Origin: Paenibacillus catalpae
GTDB lineage: Bacteria > Bacillota > Bacilli > Paenibacillales > Paenibacillaceae
Assembly (NCBI RefSeq): GCF_900112695.1
Contig: NZ_FOMT01000001.1
Location: 1,426,001 to 1,490,000, forward strand
Direction: 5' to 3'
Length of the DNA stretch: 64,000 nucleotides
The notes below the pieces were generated by a model. It ran no database searches, was not told where the DNA came from, and was given only the letters and a program-made list of their open reading frames with translations. A program made the position numbers and the translations under genes. Shown here one piece after another: positions 15,636 through 23,237 of this stretch; the stretch's first letter is position 1; each line of letters begins with the position of its first letter.

Positions 15636-16256
15636 TTATCTTGGTATTCCAACATGAGAATGGAGTACCTTTATCGTCTCTGAGATGGAAAATTGGATAT
15701 ACTTTTGGATGCTTTCCAGACTATAGATCTCAAGAGGTTCCGACATGGCGGATTGCTCGACATTGAAATCGTCATTCAGCTGTTTAGCAATGCCAGGCAA
15801 ATATTCCGTGTATAACCCATCAATCTTTACGTTATCAATGGCCGGTATCTCCTCTAACGGAGATACCGGATAATAGGTTAACAGCTTTTTGTTTAACCTT
15901 CTAAAGTCACGATATCCTTTGTCTATAGCGTTTTGTTTTTCATTTTCAGGAAGCGACTTCACTAACTTCAGATACATCGTTTCGTACCATATTTGATCCG
16001 CAACAAGATGACTGAGATACCCGACATAAAAGGAATCTGTAAAATGCTCCTTGTACTTCTGTATAAAGAGTTCATAATCCGTCCGTTTCTTGCCTTGACT
16101 ATTTACTTGCACAAAATGAGTAACTGATTTGGGGGCATATACGGGATGGGTTAAATCTGGAGCAAGGCCTCCCAGATGGATTCTGGTTTCTTTAGAAGAA
16201 TAAATAAGTTTGTTAATCTCCGTCGTCATGCAGTAGTGCATCATTCGTGAACCCAT
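15636..16256 (-). CDS. zinc-dependent phospholipase C-like protein
   Basis: Protein of 206 residues resembling the zinc-dependent phospholipase C (PF00882-like) family. Family-type metal ligands appear in order: early His/Asp (GGLAPDLTH, about 29-37), then GYLSHLVADQIW (about 79-90) with His and Asp. There is no signal peptide, so unlike secreted phospholipases this form is probably cytosolic, and a lipid substrate is not certain. AGGAGG lies 8 nt upstream of the ATG, immediately after the murA terminator. Confidence 0.72.
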   Translation of the reverse strand: MGSRMMHYCMTTEINKLIYSSKETRIHLGGLAPDLTHPVYAPKSVTHFVQVNSQGKKRTDYELFIQKYKEHFTDSFYVGYLSHLVADQIWYETMYLKLVKSLPENEKQNAIDKGYRDFRRLNKKLLTYYPVSPLEEIPAIDNVKIDGLYTEYLPGIAKQLNDDFNVEQSAMSEPLEIYSLESIQKYIQFSISETIKVLHSHVGIPR

Positions 16257-16269
16257 CGATATCGCCTCC

Positions 16270-16303
16270 TAAAAAAGCCTCTAACTTCAATCAGTTAGAG
16301 GCT
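16270..16303 (-). terminator. intrinsic terminator of murA
   Basis: Perfect 10-bp stem AGCCTCTAAC/GTTAGAGGCT followed on the minus strand by TTTTTT. Confidence 0.92.
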
Positions 16304-16321
16304 TCCTGCCTTGTAAGCTAT

Positions 16322-17611
16322 TTAACTCAGGATCCTATCCTCAACCATCCCATTACTTGACCGTTCTTGGATAGAGACTTTAGCTCCAATCGCGCGGAAG
16401 CTGCCAATAACATCTTCATAGCCGCGCTCAATGTGCTCAACGCCCGTAATAAACGTGCTTCCTTCTGCCGCGAGTCCTGCGAGCAGCAGACAAGTGCCGG
16501 CCCGCACATCCGTTGCGTGAGCCCAGCCGCCTTGCAGCGGAAATCCCCCACGGATAAAGGCACTTTCCTTGCGCAGCTCGATCTCGGCTCCAAGCCGGCG
16601 CAGCTGCGGCACGTGAGCGAAGCGCATTGGGTAGACGCGTTCTGTTACGATGCTCTTGCCTTTGGCCTGGAGCAGAAGCGCCGTCATCGGCTGCTGCAGA
16701 TCGGTAGCAAAGCCCGGATACATGCCCGTTCGTATCCGTGTTGCTCTTAATAAGCCCGAACTGTAAGCCGTAATATGATTCTCGCCGCATTCGACTTCTA
16801 TCCCGACCTCCTCCAGCTTCGCTAGGCAAGACCCCAGATGCTCAGGAATCACATCCTCGACGGTAACTTGTCCCCCATTCATGCCAGCAGCCATCAGGAA
16901 AGCTCCTGCAATCAACCGGTCTGGTATGACCGTATGTGATCCTCCGTTCAAATACGAGACACCGTCAATACGGATTCGATCAGTGCCCGCCCCATATATC
17001 TTCGCGCCTAACTGGTTCAGAAAAGCTGCCGTATCCACGACCTCCGGATCGACCGCTGCGTTATGCAGAATGGTTCTCCCTTTGGCACGTGAAGCAGCAA
17101 GGATCGCATTAATGGTTGCACCGGATGTAATTGTATCGAAGTAAATGTCCGTGCCTTTAAGCTCGGTACCCTCTACCACATAATAATCCTTGAAGATTTG
17201 AACCTTGGCACCAAGCGCTTGAAACACTTTAATATGCTGGTCGATCGGCCTGGACACGAAATCATCGCCCCCCGGAAATCCAATCGTAACTCGTCCGAAT
17301 TTGGCTAGCAAAGCTCCTGCAAAATAATACGATGCCCGGTAGCTCGAAGATTTCCCCGGATCGATCATAGCGCTATGAATCCAACGCGGATCAAGGGTAA
17401 CCTGACCGCCATCCTGCTTCAATTCCATTCCGATATCCTGGCTTATTCCCGCAATCATCCGTATATCATCGATACGCGGGATACCCTCCAGAGTTACGAT
17501 ATCGTCCGCCAGACATGCAGCGGCAAGCAGCGCCAGGGTACTATTCTTTGCACCAGGTATATGTACTTTTCCGTTAAGTGGTCCTGAATACTCCGCTTGT
17601 ATATATTTCAT
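16322..17611 (-). CDS. murA: UDP-N-acetylglucosamine 1-carboxyvinyltransferase with Asp in place of catalytic Cys
   Basis: MurA-type enolpyruvyl transferase of 429 residues, full length, which adds phosphoenolpyruvate to UDP-GlcNAc in the first committed step of peptidoglycan synthesis. Lys22-Asn23 (GAKN), the RPIDQH loop with Arg121, FATDLQQP with the catalytic Asp, and the late DVRAG Arg are all present. The residue equivalent to E. coli Cys115 is Asp116 (GGDDFVSRP instead of GGCxxGARP). A Cys-to-Asp exchange is known to leave MurA active and to prevent fosfomycin alkylation, as in Mycobacterium. It lies 21 nt after an FHA-winged-helix gene and is likely co-transcribed with it. It is probably a second MurA paralogue, though the other copy is not in this window. 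Confidence 0.93.
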   Translation of the reverse strand: MKYIQAEYSGPLNGKVHIPGAKNSTLALLAAACLADDIVTLEGIPRIDDIRMIAGISQDIGMELKQDGGQVTLDPRWIHSAMIDPGKSSSYRASYYFAGALLAKFGRVTIGFPGGDDFVSRPIDQHIKVFQALGAKVQIFKDYYVVEGTELKGTDIYFDTITSGATINAILAASRAKGRTILHNAAVDPEVVDTAAFLNQLGAKIYGAGTDRIRIDGVSYLNGGSHTVIPDRLIAGAFLMAAGMNGGQVTVEDVIPEHLGSCLAKLEEVGIEVECGENHITAYSSGLLRATRIRTGMYPGFATDLQQPMTALLLQAKGKSIVTERVYPMRFAHVPQLRRLGAEIELRKESAFIRGGFPLQGGWAHATDVRAGTCLLLAGLAAEGSTFITGVEHIERGYEDVIGSFRAIGAKVSIQERSSNGMVEDRILS

Positions 17612-17632
17612 GAAGGGATTCTCCTACTTTCG

Positions 17633-18331
17633 TCAGGAAGATACAATTTCCGATTCGAGTACGTAGCCGCTGCCGCGCACCGCGCTAATCAGGAAGGTGT
17701 CTTTGCCGTATTTTTTACGCACCCGGTAGATCAAAGCGTTTAATTCATCGAGTGTAACATCCGGAATGCCTTCTTCCCCGGCCAATCGTTCAGGCCATAC
17801 CGTAGTTTTGATGTCTTCAAGCGTTACAAGCCGGTTCGCATTCTCGTGAAGCAGACGAATCAGCAGATATTCTTTCTCCGACATCGGAATTCGCTGTCCC
17901 TCCACGACGCATTCCCTCTTCTCCCAATGAATCGTAAGAGGCAGTCCAGGGATCTCCAGCTGTCTGGTGATGCTGAGCGGTTCGAGCTCGAGCGTTTGAT
18001 CAGCGAACATATATGAGAAGTGCAGGACACTCATTCCGTTAGCCAGTTTGATGATGTCAAAATTGCTCAGCGGATAAGGGCGGTGCGGCTTCACCCGTTC
18101 GCCGTTGAGCTCTGTTCCGTGGCGGCTTCCCTTATCGTACAGCACCGCTTTATCTTGCTCTTTGCGGATAACGACATGCTGCCGTGAAATAAACGGGTTG
18201 GTGAAGGCGATATCCGGAGTCAACTGATTGGATAACCGGCCGATCGCCGTCTCACCTTCATTCAAATTCACGATCGTCCCCCCTTTATAGGGCTCGCCGC
18301 GAATGATGTATAGGCATGCAAAGTTTTCCAC
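17633..18331 (-). CDS. FHA domain-winged helix DNA-binding protein
   Basis: Two-domain regulator of 232 residues. The N-terminal FHA domain (about 5-105) has GR (31-32), the phosphothreonine-binding SRQH (49-52) and the GTELNG turn (72-77). The C-terminal OmpR/PhoB-like winged helix (about 145-228) ends in RGSGYVLE. This architecture joins phospho-threonine recognition directly to DNA binding, so it may answer to a Ser/Thr kinase rather than a histidine kinase. The start is GTG at 18331 with GGAGG 7 nt upstream. It precedes murA, its most likely target or partner. Confidence 0.87.
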   Translation of the reverse strand: MENFACLYIIRGEPYKGGTIVNLNEGETAIGRLSNQLTPDIAFTNPFISRQHVVIRKEQDKAVLYDKGSRHGTELNGERVKPHRPYPLSNFDIIKLANGMSVLHFSYMFADQTLELEPLSITRQLEIPGLPLTIHWEKRECVVEGQRIPMSEKEYLLIRLLHENANRLVTLEDIKTTVWPERLAGEEGIPDVTLDELNALIYRVRKKYGKDTFLISAVRGSGYVLESEIVSS

Positions 18332-18476
18332 TTAAGTTCCTCCGTGTTCGATGACAGGCTGCCATCGGTATAGACTCCATTAGATATCGTAACTCAAACC
18401 GGCCATGATTAAAACCTCCATGCACTGACGCCCCGCTTATTTTTCAGTAACGCCGAGCCAGTCAGTTAGCAAAAAA
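18332..18476. other. intergenic region, nothing clear
   Basis: No ORF with a ribosome binding site. It should hold the FHA gene promoter, but no confident -35/-10 pair was found. Confidence 0.4.
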
Positions 18477-18497
18477 GAGCCGCAATATGCGACTCTA
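18470..18497 (-). terminator. intrinsic terminator after membrane protein gene
   Basis: Stem AGAGCCGCA/TGCGACTCT with one mismatch and a minus-strand TTTTTT run. Confidence 0.8.
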
Positions 18498-18501
18498 ACC
18501 G

Positions 18502-18996
18502 TTACAACCATGTCATAAAATCCCGATTGACCATCTTTATCTTGTTTGCTGCCGCCCAACCTTTAATATCCGCAATCCCCTGATCTCCATTCTCTAAAAA
18601 TCTGAAGCACAGCTTTACGGGTACTACCATCTTCCCTATAGGCTTGATACCGATAACGGGTCTGAAATACCCCATATTTATGATGACCTTGATTTCTTTG
18701 GCTAGAATGGTACGACCGTTTATCTGGATTTCATCTGGAAGAATAGATAATTCTGTTGGTTTATTTAAAGCTCTAATTATAGATATTATTAATATAATCA
18801 GATAAGTAAAGAACACAACGATGTTACCGGAGAGTATAATGATATCCCCCTTATCATGCCATGAAATATCACTCCATGCATGAATGACCATATAACACCA
18901 AAGTAAACTAAGGATAGATAAAGCTGCTATATTTTTTATCCTCGAAGGATGTTTCACGGAATGTATTATGCTTAATGCTGTTTCCTTCCGCTGCAT
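18502..18996 (-). CDS. hypothetical membrane protein, PH-domain-like
   Basis: Protein of 164 residues: a basic N-terminus, two hydrophobic helices (about 23-41 and 54-76), then a soluble C-terminal domain with alternating strands (ELSILPDEIQINGRTILAKE in part) resembling bacterial PH-like domains. The function is unknown. AAGGGGA precedes the ATG. It starts one base after the HxlR regulator stop, so the two are co-transcribed; the regulator may respond to the same stress. Confidence 0.65.
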   Translation of the reverse strand: MQRKETALSIIHSVKHPSRIKNIAALSILSLLWCYMVIHAWSDISWHDKGDIIILSGNIVVFFTYLIILIISIIRALNKPTELSILPDEIQINGRTILAKEIKVIINMGYFRPVIGIKPIGKMVVPVKLCFRFLENGDQGIADIKGWAAANKIKMVNRDFMTWL

Positions 18997-18997
18997 A

Positions 18998-19372
18998 TTA
19001 AGTTATCCCCTTCTTCTGCTCCACTATTCCTTGCGAATCCTTCATGAAAGCAAGATGTTTAAAGCCCCACCCGCACATGTCTGACAGAACGGAACCAAGA
19101 GTTTCGCCATGCTCAGATAACTGGTATTCCACTTTTGGCGGAATCTCCTGATAAACCTTACGGACGATAAGTCCATCCCTCTCCATCTCACGAAGCTGGC
19201 TCGTCAGCATCCCTTGCGTCACATTCGGAAGCATCCGTCTTAGCTCTCCGAACCGTTTGGTCCCTTCATATAGAAGAATAAACAATATTAGCGGCTTCCA
19301 CTTTCCGCCAATGACTTGAAGGGTTGCGATTATTCCTTCTGTGGAAGCAGGCTTGCGGCTGTTCTGGTCCAT
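18998..19372 (-). CDS. HxlR-family transcriptional regulator
   Basis: Winged-helix regulator of the HxlR/DUF24 family, about 124 residues. The family core IGGKWKPLILFIL (about 20-32), RFGELRRMLPNVTQGMLTSQL (in parts: FGELRR, QGMLTSQL) and the wing VEYQLSEHGETL are all present. These proteins sense electrophiles or oxidants, often via a Cys near the N-terminus, but none is present there. I set the start at 19372, where GGAGG lies 5 nt upstream; the ATG at 19384 is in frame but has a weak site. It is divergent from a flavin-type oxidoreductase, with a strong palindrome between. Confidence 0.9.
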   Translation of the reverse strand: MDQNSRKPASTEGIIATLQVIGGKWKPLILFILLYEGTKRFGELRRMLPNVTQGMLTSQLREMERDGLIVRKVYQEIPPKVEYQLSEHGETLGSVLSDMCGWGFKHLAFMKDSQGIVEQKKGIT

Positions 19373-19441
19373 GTGCTCCTCCATTTCCGCAAAGCGATAA
19401 GATGGTTTTTATTATAACAGAGCTTCAATTAACAGCAACAT

Positions 19442-19459
19442 AGTACGGTAAACCGTACT
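19442..19459. promoter_or_regulatory. HxlR operator candidate
   Basis: AGTACGGT and ACCGTACT form an 18-bp palindrome in the divergent region; a second GTACGG..GCGTAC element follows at 19463-19480. Both lie upstream of a minus-strand TTGCTG-16-TATAAT promoter for the HxlR gene. HxlR proteins typically bind GTAC-rich palindromes between divergent genes. Confidence 0.7.
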
Positions 19460-19539
19460 TAGTACGGAAAAAGAGCGTACTTTTCAGATTCGGCTTGGTG
19501 CTCAATAATGGGGGTATCCCATTTGAAAGGATGATTCTC

Positions 19540-20082
19540 ATGAAAATTCTGGTCATCACGGCACATCCCGAGTTAAACCGCTCCCGTGCAAATAAAACCT
19601 TCTTGCATAGCTTAAGTCAGTATGGAGAAGACATTCGAATTCATGATCTTTATCAATTGTATCCGAATTGGACGATTGATGCGGAGAAGGAACAGAAGCT
19701 GCTGCTTCAGCATGATCGGATTGTGCTGCAGTTCCCCTTCTACTGGTACAGCAGCCCGCCGCTTTTGAAAAAATGGCTCGATGAAGTGATGACGCCTGGT
19801 TGGGCTTATGGTCCCGGAGGTAATCATTTGATCGGAAAAGAATTTCTTGTCGCCACGACAACAGGCGGTACGGAGAACGCTTATCGCTCCGGAGGGGATG
19901 ACCAGTTCACCATAAGTGAGTTCCTCCGACCATTCGAAAGGACCATTACCAAATGTAACGGCACTTACCTGCCTGCTTTTGTAAGTTATTCGGTTAAGAC
20001 GGCGACAGATGAAGCGCTTGCGCAGGAAGCCGCTCGTTATGTGGAGCATATCCGAACTCCCCTGCCTGTGCTTGTTCATTAA
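19540..20082 (+). CDS. NAD(P)H-dependent flavodoxin-fold oxidoreductase
   Basis: KefF/MdaB-like quinone or nitro-compound reductase of 180 residues. The start KILVITAHPELNRSRAN is the FMN phosphate-binding loop; FPFYWYSSPPLLKKWLDEV (about 62-80) and the TTGGTENAY segment are family hallmarks. The start is the ATG at 19540 with AAAGGATG upstream; longer in-frame starts lack a site. It is divergent from the HxlR regulator, a common pairing in Bacillota where the reductase is induced by electrophiles. Confidence 0.93.
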   Translation: MKILVITAHPELNRSRANKTFLHSLSQYGEDIRIHDLYQLYPNWTIDAEKEQKLLLQHDRIVLQFPFYWYSSPPLLKKWLDEVMTPGWAYGPGGNHLIGKEFLVATTTGGTENAYRSGGDDQFTISEFLRPFERTITKCNGTYLPAFVSYSVKTATDEALAQEAARYVEHIRTPLPVLVH

Positions 20083-20106
20083 TAGAAGGTTATATGCAAA
20101 AGATAA

Positions 20107-20130
20107 AAAAGCCGCAGCTATGCGGCTTTT
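20107..20130. terminator. bidirectional intrinsic terminator
   Basis: Perfect 10-bp stem AAAAGCCGCA/TGCGGCTTTT between convergent genes; the T and A flanks serve both strands. Confidence 0.9.
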
Positions 20131-20144
20131 CTAACACCTTATTA

Positions 20145-20873
20145 TTAAGCGGCGATCCCCATCGATGGAGTTGATTTGCCCCGGCGAATGGAAGTGCTGG
20201 CAGCGCGCAGCCTTCTGCTTTGAAGCACTGCGATTGCCGGCGCTGGTTCCAGTTCACCGTGCTGCACAAGCGTCAGCATCGCTTCAATGTCCCCGCTGTC
20301 ATAGGCAATAGCCAGAGCACGTAAAACGTCTCGCAATCCTTCATCCTTGGGAGCCTTCAGTGATCCCTTTTCAATTGCTTGCCTCACGGACGGCAATGCC
20401 GCTCGTGCCCGATGCAAAGCCGCTTTGACAGCACCTGCCGTTAGACCAAGCCTTAATGCCGTTTCTTGAGCGGAGTAACCGGAAACGTCCCGCATCAGGA
20501 ATACAGCCCGTTGAAGCGGTGACAAAAAGGTCAGGATAGCCTGCATGGCTATTTCCGTTCCAATCAGACTGTCATCCGGCATGGCATGATGCTTAGCAGA
20601 CTGTCGAACGGCTTCCAACATCCGCATATGCGTCGACTGTCTCCTTACGCGGTCAATCCACGTATTGCGGGCTATTCTAAGCAGGTAGGCATCAGGATTC
20701 ACATGTTCCAGAGGCTGCGAGGAATCCATCGCTTTAAGCCAGGCCTCCTGAGCTAAATCCTCCGCTTCCACCCGGGATTTCGTCAGACTAAGACAGTATC
20801 GGCTGACCACGCCTTGCAGCCGTTCCAATTCCTTATTTTCCTTTTCCATTGCTGCTTTCGCCATATCGGACAC
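20145..20873 (-). CDS. ECF-type RNA polymerase sigma factor
   Basis: Sigma-70 family protein of 242 residues. Region 2 (about 20-85) has AEDLAQEAWLKAM and the DNA-melting LRIARNTWIDRVRR; region 4 (about 120-165) has SPLQRAVFLMRDV and the helix-turn-helix SAQETALRLGLTAGAVKAALHRARAAL (in parts). A C-terminal extension of about 70 residues resembles the start of the SnoaL-like tail of SigJ-type factors but is short. No anti-sigma gene is adjacent, which is usual for that subgroup. It is divergent from clpP, whose promoter region it shares. Confidence 0.9.
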   Translation of the reverse strand: MSDMAKAAMEKENKELERLQGVVSRYCLSLTKSRVEAEDLAQEAWLKAMDSSQPLEHVNPDAYLLRIARNTWIDRVRRQSTHMRMLEAVRQSAKHHAMPDDSLIGTEIAMQAILTFLSPLQRAVFLMRDVSGYSAQETALRLGLTAGAVKAALHRARAALPSVRQAIEKGSLKAPKDEGLRDVLRALAIAYDSGDIEAMLTLVQHGELEPAPAIAVLQSRRLRAASTSIRRGKSTPSMGIAA

Positions 20874-21028
20874 CTCCGCTCCTTCTTATTATACGCATCC
20901 TTAATCCTGTAAACGAATGAACCTGCGAAAAAGATATGCCCGAAACCCATTTTTTCTTCGCGTACCTTTTCCGATCCCTTATTCGTTTTCGAATTGCAAG
21001 GCACAAAACGAAGAAAAGAGGGATTACG

Positions 21029-21613
21029 ATGAGCAGCTTCATTCCATATGTCGTTGAACAATCCAATCGAGGAGAACGTTCCTATGATATTTATTCCCGG
21101 TTATTGAAGGACCGGATTATCTTCCTAGGGTCGGCCATTGATGATCAGGTAGCGAACAGCATTGTCGCGCAATTACTGTTCCTTGCCGCCGAAGACCCCG
21201 ACAAAGAGATAAGCCTCTACATCAACTCCCCGGGAGGATCAACCACAGCGGGCTTTGCCATCTATGATACGATGCAGTACATTAAGCCCGAGGTTCATAC
21301 GATCTGCGTGGGCATGGCCGCATCATTTGCCGCCATCCTGCTGCTTTCCGGTACAAAAGGAAAACGGTTCGCACTGCCAAGCAGCGAGATCATGATCCAT
21401 CAGCCGCATGGCGGTGCTCAAGGACAGGCAAGTGATATCGCGATCAGCGCAAAGCGTATCCTCGATACAAGAGCACGCCTGAACCAAATTGCGGCGGACC
21501 GGACAGGACAGCCTCTCGAGAAAATCGAGAAGGATATGGACCGTGACTACTTCCTCTCTGCCCAGGAAGCACTCGACTACGGCATTATCGACCGGGTAGT
21601 TCACACGGTTTAA
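21029..21613 (+). CDS. clpP: ClpP-family serine protease subunit
   Basis: Proteolytic subunit of the Clp protease, 194 residues, normal length. The triad is present: Ser99 in GMAASFAA, His124 in IMIHQPHGG and Asp173 in DRDYFLS. The substitution FAA for the usual MGA after the serine sets it apart from the housekeeping copy, so it is probably a paralogue; no clpX or tig gene is adjacent. The start is the ATG at 21029 preceded by GAGGG; a longer in-frame version would run into the divergent sigma factor's leader and lacks a site. It ends in a strong terminator. Confidence 0.93.
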   Translation: MSSFIPYVVEQSNRGERSYDIYSRLLKDRIIFLGSAIDDQVANSIVAQLLFLAAEDPDKEISLYINSPGGSTTAGFAIYDTMQYIKPEVHTICVGMAASFAAILLLSGTKGKRFALPSSEIMIHQPHGGAQGQASDIAISAKRILDTRARLNQIAADRTGQPLEKIEKDMDRDYFLSAQEALDYGIIDRVVHTV

Positions 21614-21625
21614 AGCGCTTATAGC

Positions 21626-21654
21626 AAAGGCTGCCTACTTACAGGCAGCCTTTT
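21626..21654 (+). terminator. intrinsic terminator of clpP
   Basis: Perfect 10-bp stem AAAGGCTGCC/GGCAGCCTTT then TT; the A-rich 5' flank could also serve the convergent gene. Confidence 0.85.
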
Positions 21655-21669
21655 ACCAAATAAGCTTGT

Positions 21670-22035
21670 TTACTTGCCTACATTCACACGATGTAAATCC
21701 AGAATAAACACAGATCCGATAACTATAATAGATGCCGTTAGAAATACTATTCCCAGACCATGACGTCCTGTTGTGTACAGAGCAGCTGATGCTGCCAGAA
21801 AAACAATAAGTTTCAATGTTGTTCTGATGGGATCGGCGAAGATCGGAATAGATGCTTTTGGAGACAGAAACATCCCCCATAGAATAATAACGGCAAGCGG
21901 CAAAGCAATCATCAGTATGATCTTGAAGATGCCCCCGACATCTAATTGATACCCCCAAAACCCAAATGCAGCACATGCAGCGAGCTCTAGGAGAAAAAAT
22001 GCTGTAAGCAAGATACCAACTGCTATTGATTTCAT
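21670..22035 (-). CDS. YrdB-like DUF2568 membrane protein
   Basis: Small membrane protein of about 121 residues with four predicted helices, resembling the YrdB/DUF2568 family: a FLLELAACAAFGFWGY first helix, a FADPIRTTLKL loop and GRHGLG. The function is unknown. AGGTGG lies 6 nt upstream of the second of two adjacent ATGs (22035). It lies 13 nt downstream of the SUKH-domain gene and is likely co-transcribed. Confidence 0.78.
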   Translation of the reverse strand: MKSIAVGILLTAFFLLELAACAAFGFWGYQLDVGGIFKIILMIALPLAVIILWGMFLSPKASIPIFADPIRTTLKLIVFLAASAALYTTGRHGLGIVFLTASIIVIGSVFILDLHRVNVGK

Positions 22036-22048
22036 CATTCTCCACCTG

Positions 22049-22615
22049 TCACTTTTGAATTGCAGAAAATTCAATTTCACCGCTGTCAAATACATATTCC
22101 GAGTTATTCGTCTCCATAGCCTGAACTAAATACTCAAACCATTGCGTGAAGCTCTCCGCTAAAATAACTCTTTCTCCTGAGTCGTGCCACATCGTAATGA
22201 TTTGCCCATGGTTACCGCCATTGGCCGGTGATAAATCTATGCAATGATGATTTCCTGAGCCATCATACGTGAGCGGCAGCCAAGCAGGCTGCCACCATAC
22301 CTTTGCTACTCCTTCTTGAGCCTCAATCTCCCAATCCTCGAACGATTTGGTGTCATAAAGCCCCTTCCACACTTGCCACTCTTCTAAAATACGCTGCGTA
22401 GAAAGCAGTTCCCAGCCGGCGATCAGCCATTGGGCATCTCCTGATTGTCCATTATGAATATGTAAAGATTCCTTCAAATCGCTTGGAAGCTTGAATCCAA
22501 TGGCTTCTTCCAAGTCCGAGATTTCAGTTTCGGCAGCACCTGGATTGAGATCCGTTAAGACATCAGGAGCATGCTCCCTCAGCCAATTCTCCATTCTATC
22601 CCACAATAATCTCAT
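22049..22615 (-). CDS. SMI1/KNR4 (SUKH) family protein
   Basis: SUKH-domain protein of about 188 residues. The family pattern is clear: ISDLEEAIGFKLPSDLKESLHIHNG (about 33-57, in parts), then WLPLTYDGSGNHHCIDLSP and ESFTQWFEYLVQAM near the end. Many SUKH proteins are immunity proteins of polymorphic toxin systems, but no toxin is encoded nearby, and solitary housekeeping-like copies are common in Paenibacillus. The start is the ATG at 22615 with GGAAG 7 nt upstream. Confidence 0.86.
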   Translation of the reverse strand: MRLLWDRMENWLREHAPDVLTDLNPGAAETEISDLEEAIGFKLPSDLKESLHIHNGQSGDAQWLIAGWELLSTQRILEEWQVWKGLYDTKSFEDWEIEAQEGVAKVWWQPAWLPLTYDGSGNHHCIDLSPANGGNHGQIITMWHDSGERVILAESFTQWFEYLVQAMETNNSEYVFDSGEIEFSAIQK

Positions 22616-22647
22616 CAATAGTCTTCCAGCCCCTTAATTACAGATCG

Positions 22648-22821
22648 CTAAAACCTTCCGTTCCTCTTTTCATCCAAATAGATATCCAGCGCTGCTATAC
22701 CCCGAATCATTAATTTAATAAAAAGATAAAGAGCGTACAATCCCATCAAGATAAATAACCCATAGATAATAATCATGATCATGGGTAATACCGAAAATAC
22801 AGATACTGTGGTTTCTGTCAC
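22648..22821 (-). CDS. small single-helix membrane protein, 57 residues
   Basis: A 57-codon ORF with GTG start and a perfect AGGAGG 8 nt upstream. It begins TETTVSVFSVLPM, has a hydrophobic helix of about 24 residues (MIMIIIYGLFILMGLYALY) and a charged tail (LDIYLDEKRNGRF). It lies 32 nt upstream of the SUKH gene, so SUKH, YrdB-like and this protein probably form one operon. No family is recognised. Confidence 0.65.
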   Translation of the reverse strand: MTETTVSVFSVLPMIMIIIYGLFILMGLYALYLFIKLMIRGIAALDIYLDEKRNGRF

Positions 22822-23035
22822 CTTATATACCTCCTATCGAAAGAACGATTATTGCCCATCCATAATACCATAAATTAGGATATATTACTTATCAGGTAAC
22901 AATCGACTCAAATTTGAACCCGCCGGCGACCCAACCTATAATTAAGAAGGTTAGGATACTCAATTGATTTCTCCCTCTTCTTATATATTAATCTCTATTC
23001 TATGCTACTAACACTATTGAAAGGAAGATACTGGA

Positions 23036-23122
23036 TTGAGAAATGAACAAGTCATGATGAATTTGTTTTTAGAGTTTGCCTGCAAGGACGAAAGAATTAG
23101 ATTAGTAACTAAATATTTATAA
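23036..23122 (+). pseudogene. 5' remnant of aminoglycoside 6-adenylyltransferase gene (aadK/ANT(6)-like)
   Basis: A 28-codon ORF (TTG start, AAAGGAAG upstream) reads MRNEQVMMNLFLEF then ACKDERIRLVT, matching the conserved N-terminus of ANT(6)/AadK streptomycin adenylyltransferases (MRxExxMM...DERIRxVxLEGSR). The similarity stops exactly where the nucleotide-binding LEGSR should follow; the frame then ends KYL-stop. The rest of the gene is gone, leaving a start codon, binding site and 25 codons. The surrounding 22830-23140 holds no other gene. Confidence 0.7.
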
Positions 23123-23140
23123 TAACCTAATCTAAAAAAT

Positions 23141-23172
23141 GAAACAGCTGCTTTTAGTGAAGCGGCTGTTTC
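23141..23172 (-). terminator. intrinsic terminator of response regulator gene
   Basis: Stem GAAACAGCTGCTT/AAGCGGCTGTTTC with one mismatch, followed on the minus strand by ATTTTTTAG. It would also stop plus-strand reading after the adenylyltransferase remnant. Confidence 0.8.
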
Positions 23173-23237
23173 TCATTAGCTCCCTCCTGTGGCTCCCGCG
23201 TTCAAGTCATTCAGACTCGGCGGTCAGAGCTGCCAAT

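Noticed and set aside
20936..21028. Longer ClpP with 31 extra N-terminal residues
   Set aside because: It has no binding site, the sequence does not look like a ClpP propeptide, and the ATG at 21029 fits family length.
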